This document shows, piece by piece, positions 60,538 to 64,000 of a stretch of DNA of 64,000 bases. Source of the DNA: Flavobacteriaceae bacterium PS02337 (GTDB taxonomy: Bacteria; Bacteroidota; Bacteroidia; Flavobacteriales; Flavobacteriaceae). The stretch's first letter is position 1, and every line of letters begins with the position of its first letter. The translations under genes and the position numbers were made by a program. Below the pieces are notes generated by a model. That model had not been told where the DNA came from. It did no database searches and saw nothing but the letters and a program-made list of their open reading frames with translations. The stretch covers positions 62,001-126,000 of the forward strand of contig JASCOE010000006.1 of NCBI GenBank assembly GCA_029959285.1, given 5' to 3'.

Positions 60538-61392
60538 CTATTCTACGGTAATAAACTGCAACTGCTCAATATCGCCGTTATAAATATTTACATCGACACG
60601 ATGTTTGATTCCTGGCAATGACGCTTTTTCTGTAAACTGCCAAAAAAGCCAATCGTCTTCAATTTTTTCTCTGTAGAAATTATAATTGGCAATCCAGAAT
60701 AAATAATCTCCAAATTCTTCTTTTAAGAAATCAGCATAATATCTTTCTCCAGAATAAATTATCGGACGAACTTGGTAATGTTTTTCGACTTTAGTCAACC
60801 AACGCTTCAAACCTTTTTTCAAACTATCTAAAGACTGATTTTTAGGCAATTTTTCGATATCTAAAACTGGCGGAAGATCTCCTTTTTGCAATTTTACGGT
60901 TTTAATAAAAAGATCCGCTTGTTCTATAGAATTTTCGTTTGGACGATAATAGTGATACGCGCCACGCATGATTTTGTTTTCTTTTGCGCCTTCCCAATTT
61001 TTCTTGAACTGTCTGTCAACACGATCGTTTCCTGCAGTTGCACGAATAAAAACAAATTGAACTGGATATTTTTCGTCTAGAATCTCGACTTCTTCCCAAT
61101 CAACTTTTCCTTGAAATTCAGAAACGTCAATTCCAACCACTTTCCCTTTGTGATTTTCAAGTACGCGAATATTTCTAACATCAGAAAGATGTTTATCTAC
61201 CTCATCTTCATCCAAAACCTTTTCTGATTTAAATCCTAAATAATAGGCTAAACCTTTACGGTAATGATAAACGATTCCGATAAATAAAAGCGAAAAAAGT
61301 ATTATTGCAAGCCCTCGAAAAAGCCTGTTTAGAAAAGATCTTCCAGCAGGTTTCCTTGAATATGTTTTTCGATAAGTTGTTTTTCTTGCCAT
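60538..61392 (-). CDS. Glycoside hydrolase family 25 lysozyme (muramidase), membrane anchored
   Basis: 284 residues. Basic N-terminus and a single membrane anchor (GLAIILFSLLFIGIVYHYR), then GH25 barrel: KVVGIDVSEFQGKVDWEEVE, VQFVFIRATAGND, GAYHYYRPNENSIEQADLFI, LPPVLDIEKLPKNQ (catalytic Asp and Glu), SGERYYADFL. Cleaves between MurNAc and GlcNAc. Being anchored in the membrane it would work on periplasmic peptidoglycan. 9 bases after pssA, probably one operon. Confidence 0.93.
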   Translation of the reverse strand: MARKTTYRKTYSRKPAGRSFLNRLFRGLAIILFSLLFIGIVYHYRKGLAYYLGFKSEKVLDEDEVDKHLSDVRNIRVLENHKGKVVGIDVSEFQGKVDWEEVEILDEKYPVQFVFIRATAGNDRVDRQFKKNWEGAKENKIMRGAYHYYRPNENSIEQADLFIKTVKLQKGDLPPVLDIEKLPKNQSLDSLKKGLKRWLTKVEKHYQVRPIIYSGERYYADFLKEEFGDYLFWIANYNFYREKIEDDWLFWQFTEKASLPGIKHRVDVNIYNGDIEQLQFITVE

Positions 61393-61401
61393 TAAACAGA
61401 A

Positions 61402-62124
61402 TTACTTTTTCAAAAACAAATTATTGATAACAGACAACAATACGTAAAAAACAATAATCAACGGAATTGCAATATATTGAAGTAGAACAACTAGTAATAT
61501 TGAAACAATTAAAAATACAATTTGAAGTGCATTTTCTTTGAAACTTAACTTTTTAACTTTTAAAGAAAACAATGGAATTTCAGCGTTTAATAGATAAGCA
61601 CTGCATAAGGTTATAAATAACAAAATCCATTTATTGGTTAAAATTTCAAGTATTATCAAAGATTCCTGAGAGTAATTTTGCAAAACCAAAGGGAGACTCA
61701 ATATGAATAGAGCATTGGCAGGTGTAGGTAAACCAATAAACGAATCGGTCTGGCGGGTATCGATGTTGAATTTTGCCAATCTATAACATGATCCTAAAGT
61801 AATTATAAAACCTAGATAAGGAAAAAGCTGCATATGCCCTTCATACATAAAAATAGAGCTTTCTTGCATCATTCTATACATAACAAATCCAGGAACTACA
61901 CCGCATGTTACCATATCTGCCAAAGAATCCAATTGCAAGCCCAATGGGCCAGATACTTTGAATAAACGAGCGAAAAAGCCATCAAAAAAATCAAAAAATA
62001 TTCCAAGACATACAAAAATGAATGCCATTTCAAAACTATTTCTGCTTAAAAAAACTATAGCAACGCAGCCACAGAAAAGATTGATTAATGTAATTAGATT
62101 TGGAATGTGCTTTTTGATATTCAT
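61402..62124 (-). CDS. pssA: CDP-diacylglycerol-serine O-phosphatidyltransferase
   Basis: Makes phosphatidylserine for phosphatidylethanolamine. 240 residues, ~8 membrane helices. The CDP-alcohol phosphotransferase signature is complete: DFFDGFFARLFKVSGPLGLQLDSLAD (D-G-x2-A-R-x8-G-x3-D-x3-D). Length and fold match the short Bacteroidota PssA. The GH25 gene follows 9 bases on; a -7 box lies at 62160-62153. Confidence 0.9.
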   Translation of the reverse strand: MNIKKHIPNLITLINLFCGCVAIVFLSRNSFEMAFIFVCLGIFFDFFDGFFARLFKVSGPLGLQLDSLADMVTCGVVPGFVMYRMMQESSIFMYEGHMQLFPYLGFIITLGSCYRLAKFNIDTRQTDSFIGLPTPANALFILSLPLVLQNYSQESLIILEILTNKWILLFITLCSAYLLNAEIPLFSLKVKKLSFKENALQIVFLIVSILLVVLLQYIAIPLIIVFYVLLSVINNLFLKK

Positions 62125-62152
62125 AGCTTGAAATTTTGATTATGGTTGAGAG

Positions 62153-62160
62153 CAAATTTA
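62153..62160 (-). promoter_or_regulatory. -7 box of the pssA-GH25 operon
   Basis: TAAATTTG on the minus strand, 29 bases before the ATG at 62124. TTTG lies 16 bases further upstream, shorter than the consensus spacing. Confidence 0.5.
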
Positions 62161-62267
62161 GTACAATAACTGGTTGCAAAACGAGTTTTTTGAAGAGTTT
62201 TTTATTTCTGGGCTTTACTTTTAGAATATTTAAGCAAAGGAACTTATTAGATGAGTAAAATATTATA

Positions 62268-62275
62268 TTTTTGAT
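62268..62275 (+). promoter_or_regulatory. -7 box of the PorV/PorQ-like gene
   Basis: TATTTTTG, 40 bases before the TTG start at 62315. Confidence 0.45.
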
Positions 62276-62314
62276 AAAAATTAAAACAGGTCTAGATCTG
62301 AAAAAACATATACG

Positions 62315-63382
62315 TTGAAGAAATTTTTAGTGTTTATATTATTTTGGAATTGTACGCTGCAGTATGCTCAAACTGTTCGAAAATATTCGAATGAATTTAT
62401 GAATATTGGAGTTGACGCTGCGGCACTCGGAATGTCAAGCGCTGTCACGGCTTCTACAAATGATGTAAATGCAGGTTATTGGAATCCAGCAGGTTTAACA
62501 CATCTTGAAGATCATCAAATCAGTTTAATGCATGCCAGTTATTTTGCCAATATTGCGCAATACGATTATATTGGTTACGCGAGTCCGATTGATGACAGAA
62601 GCGCTTGGGGAATTTCGATGATTCGTTTTGGTGTTGATGATATTATGGATACCACACAATTAATCGATAGTCAGGGAAATATTGATTACAATAGAATTCG
62701 TCTTTTCTCAACTGCAGATTATGGCTTTACTTTTTCTTATGCGAGAAAACTTCCCGTTGACGGATTTCAATATGGTGTGAATGCAAAAGTAATTCGAAGA
62801 GTTATTGGGAAATTTGCCAATTCTTGGGGATTTGGATTTGACATCGGACTTCAATTCGAAAGAAATAATTGGAAATTTGGGTTAATGCTCCGCGATATTA
62901 CAACAACTTACAATGTTTGGAATATTGACGAAGAAGAATACGCTAAAATTGCCAACGCAATCCCAGGAGAAAATAATACTTTACCAGAAAGCACCGAAAT
63001 TACGTTACCAAAAGCACAATTAGGAGTTTCAAGAAGATTTGATTTTCATAACGATTATAGTCTTGTAACATCTGCAAATCTAAATATGCGCTTTGAACAA
63101 ACAAACGATATTATTTCATCTAAAGTAGTAAGTATAGACCCAGCTCTAGGGTTTGAATTTGGTTATACCGATTTAGTTTTTGTGAGAGCTGGAGCAGGAA
63201 ATTTCCAAAATGTTACGCAATTAGACAATTCTGAAAAAGTAAATTTCCAACCCAACATCGGGCTTGGTTTTAGATATAAAGGAATTCAAATAGATTATGC
63301 TTTGACCGATTTAGGAAACCAAAGTACAGCATTGTATTCTAATATTTTTTCGCTGAAAGTAGATTTAGGCATCTTTAGGTAA
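62315..63382 (+). CDS. PorV/PorQ-family outer-membrane beta-barrel (FadL-like)
   Basis: 355 residues, signal peptide (ending YAQ). Early blocks DAAALGMSSAVTASTNDVNAGYWNPAGL and HASYFANIAQYDYIGYASPID are the PorV/PorQ mark; barrel ends with strand ...FSLKVDLGIFR. PorV and PorQ assist the type IX secretion system, where PorV carries cargo CTDs; other members may be plain FadL-like porins. No T9SS gene is beside it, so PorV itself is not claimed. Start is a TTG, with no nearby ATG. 38 bases before the DUF4105 gene. Confidence 0.8.
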   Translation: MKKFLVFILFWNCTLQYAQTVRKYSNEFMNIGVDAAALGMSSAVTASTNDVNAGYWNPAGLTHLEDHQISLMHASYFANIAQYDYIGYASPIDDRSAWGISMIRFGVDDIMDTTQLIDSQGNIDYNRIRLFSTADYGFTFSYARKLPVDGFQYGVNAKVIRRVIGKFANSWGFGFDIGLQFERNNWKFGLMLRDITTTYNVWNIDEEEYAKIANAIPGENNTLPESTEITLPKAQLGVSRRFDFHNDYSLVTSANLNMRFEQTNDIISSKVVSIDPALGFEFGYTDLVFVRAGAGNFQNVTQLDNSEKVNFQPNIGLGFRYKGIQIDYALTDLGNQSTALYSNIFSLKVDLGIFR

Positions 63383-63420
63383 TTTATAAAACCAAAAAAA
63401 ATCTTTAAAAAAATTAAATC

Positions 63421-64000
63421 ATGAAAACTGTCATGTTCAAAAAAACACTTTTTATTTTATTCTTCTTATTTAGTTTTATTGGTTTTAGTCAAAGTTTACC
63501 TTTAACAAAAGATGCCAAAATAAGCGTTCTTACTTGCGGACTTGGCAACGAAACTTATTCTTATTTTGGACACACAGGAATTAGAGTTTCTGATCCCGGA
63601 AATAATTTTGATGTTGTTTACAATTATGGAACTTTTGATTTTAGAACGCCAAATTTTGTACTAAAATTTGCAAAAGGAGATTTACAATATTTTGCAACTG
63701 TACATTCGTATTCCGATTTTTACAATGAATATACTTATGAGAAAAGAAGCATTTTCGAACAAGAATTATTGATTTCGCAAGATTTAAAACAAAAACTTTT
63801 CGATGAATTAAATGCTGTTTTAGCTTCTGAAAATCGTTATTATACGTATAAATTTATTGATAAAAACTGTACTTCTATGGTTGTCGATGTTATCAATAAA
63901 TCATTAGGACAAAATATAATTGTAAAAAAAGAAGATACAGACAAAACGTATCGATCTATACTCTTTCCTTATTTTGATGGACATTTTTATGATCAATTAG
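63421..64000 (+). CDS. DUF4105 domain protein (Lnb N-terminal periplasmic-like), 3' end cut off
   Basis: Signal peptide MKTVMFKKTLFILFFLFSFIGFSQ, then SVLTCGLGNETYSYFGHTGIRV, YNYGTFDFRTPNFVLKFAKGDLQYFA and YYTYKFIDKNCTSMVVDVINK, the DUF4105 family pattern with its conserved cysteines and SYFGHT motif. 193 residues are visible before the edge. Role unknown; DUF4105 lies in exported, often membrane-anchored, proteins of Bacteroidota. Probable operon with the porin 38 bases upstream. Confidence 0.82.
   Translation, partial: MKTVMFKKTLFILFFLFSFIGFSQSLPLTKDAKISVLTCGLGNETYSYFGHTGIRVSDPGNNFDVVYNYGTFDFRTPNFVLKFAKGDLQYFATVHSYSDFYNEYTYEKRSIFEQELLISQDLKQKLFDELNAVLASENRYYTYKFIDKNCTSMVVDVINKSLGQNIIVKKEDTDKTYRSILFPYFDGHFYDQL

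Noticed and set aside
62315-63382. Calling the porin PorV of the type IX secretion system
   Set aside because: PorV/PorQ-like blocks are present but no T9SS gene is adjacent, and several paralogues are usual in this family.

Overview
The window is ordinary chromosomal sequence from a member of the Bacteroidota, almost certainly the family Flavobacteriaceae and most like Flavobacterium. Evidence: AT-rich DNA, a SusC/SusD pair, three TonB-dependent outer-membrane receptors, an HmuY-type heme lipoprotein, a PorV/PorQ-family porin, many short lipoproteins beginning MKK, promoters of the Bacteroidota type (TTTG-N19-TAnnTTTG), starts preceded by A-rich leaders instead of Shine-Dalgarno sequences, and many intergenic palindromic repeats of the kind scattered through Flavobacterium genomes. 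No rRNA, prophage, IS transposase or CRISPR array is present. The gene at each edge is cut off.

Layout. 1-3.0 kb: zinc-ribbon-like protein (its zinc cysteines are gone), alpha/beta hydrolase, ABM monooxygenase, rluF. 3.0-5.4 kb: a small regulon of a DUF4173 membrane protein, a winged-helix regulator and a membrane protein, with one shared palindromic operator in front of both transcription units. 5.7-9.3 kb: corA, folD, ffh. 9.7-14.3 kb: three-gene cell-surface O-acylation operon (two SGNH proteins, one with a LysM insert, then an MBOAT acyltransferase). 14.5-19.1 kb: heme uptake (HmuY, TonB receptor, divergent DUF6607). 19.2-23.8 kb: SusD/SusC. 24.2-33.9 kb: argS, an OMP_b-brl_3 receptor, cutC, a GIY-YIG gene bracketed by two copies of one palindromic element, fabH and an S9 peptidase. 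34.2-42.4 kb: lone ABC ATPase, OmpA and lipocalin lipoproteins, htpG, a patatin, two lipoproteins and a DUF5362 protein. 42.5-42.8 kb: two tandem identical tRNA-Thr(UGU) genes. 42.9-47.6 kb: manA, bcp, queD, idi, exported msrB-msrA and a META lipoprotein. 47.9-54.5 kb: X-Pro aminopeptidase, quinone oxidoreductase, a SUKH-type protein with an acidic partner, a COG2509 flavoprotein and a 78-residue protein. 54.6-60.5 kb: recQ, then kdsD-tatC-CMD, lptB and two tandem DUF5808 genes. 60.5-64 kb: GH25 lysozyme, pssA, a PorV/PorQ-like porin and the start of a DUF4105 protein.

How the genes fit together. Envelope biology dominates: nutrient receptors, LPS (kdsD, lptB), phospholipid (pssA, fabH), Tat export, peptidoglycan or glycan modification (MBOAT/SGNH, GH25, OmpA) and envelope repair (exported MsrB/MsrA). 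Housekeeping genes (ffh, folD, argS, htpG, recQ, tRNAs) are interspersed.

Most promising unexplained signals: (1) the GIY-YIG gene between two 69-bp palindromic elements that differ by compensatory changes, resembling a REP/RAYT-like unit with a different nuclease; (2) a dispersed long hairpin with two copies 48 kb apart that differ by five compensatory base pairs; (3) the ACTTTG-N5-CAAAGT operator that probably defines an autoregulated membrane-protein regulon; (4) loss of zinc cysteines in both the zinc-ribbon protein and RecQ.
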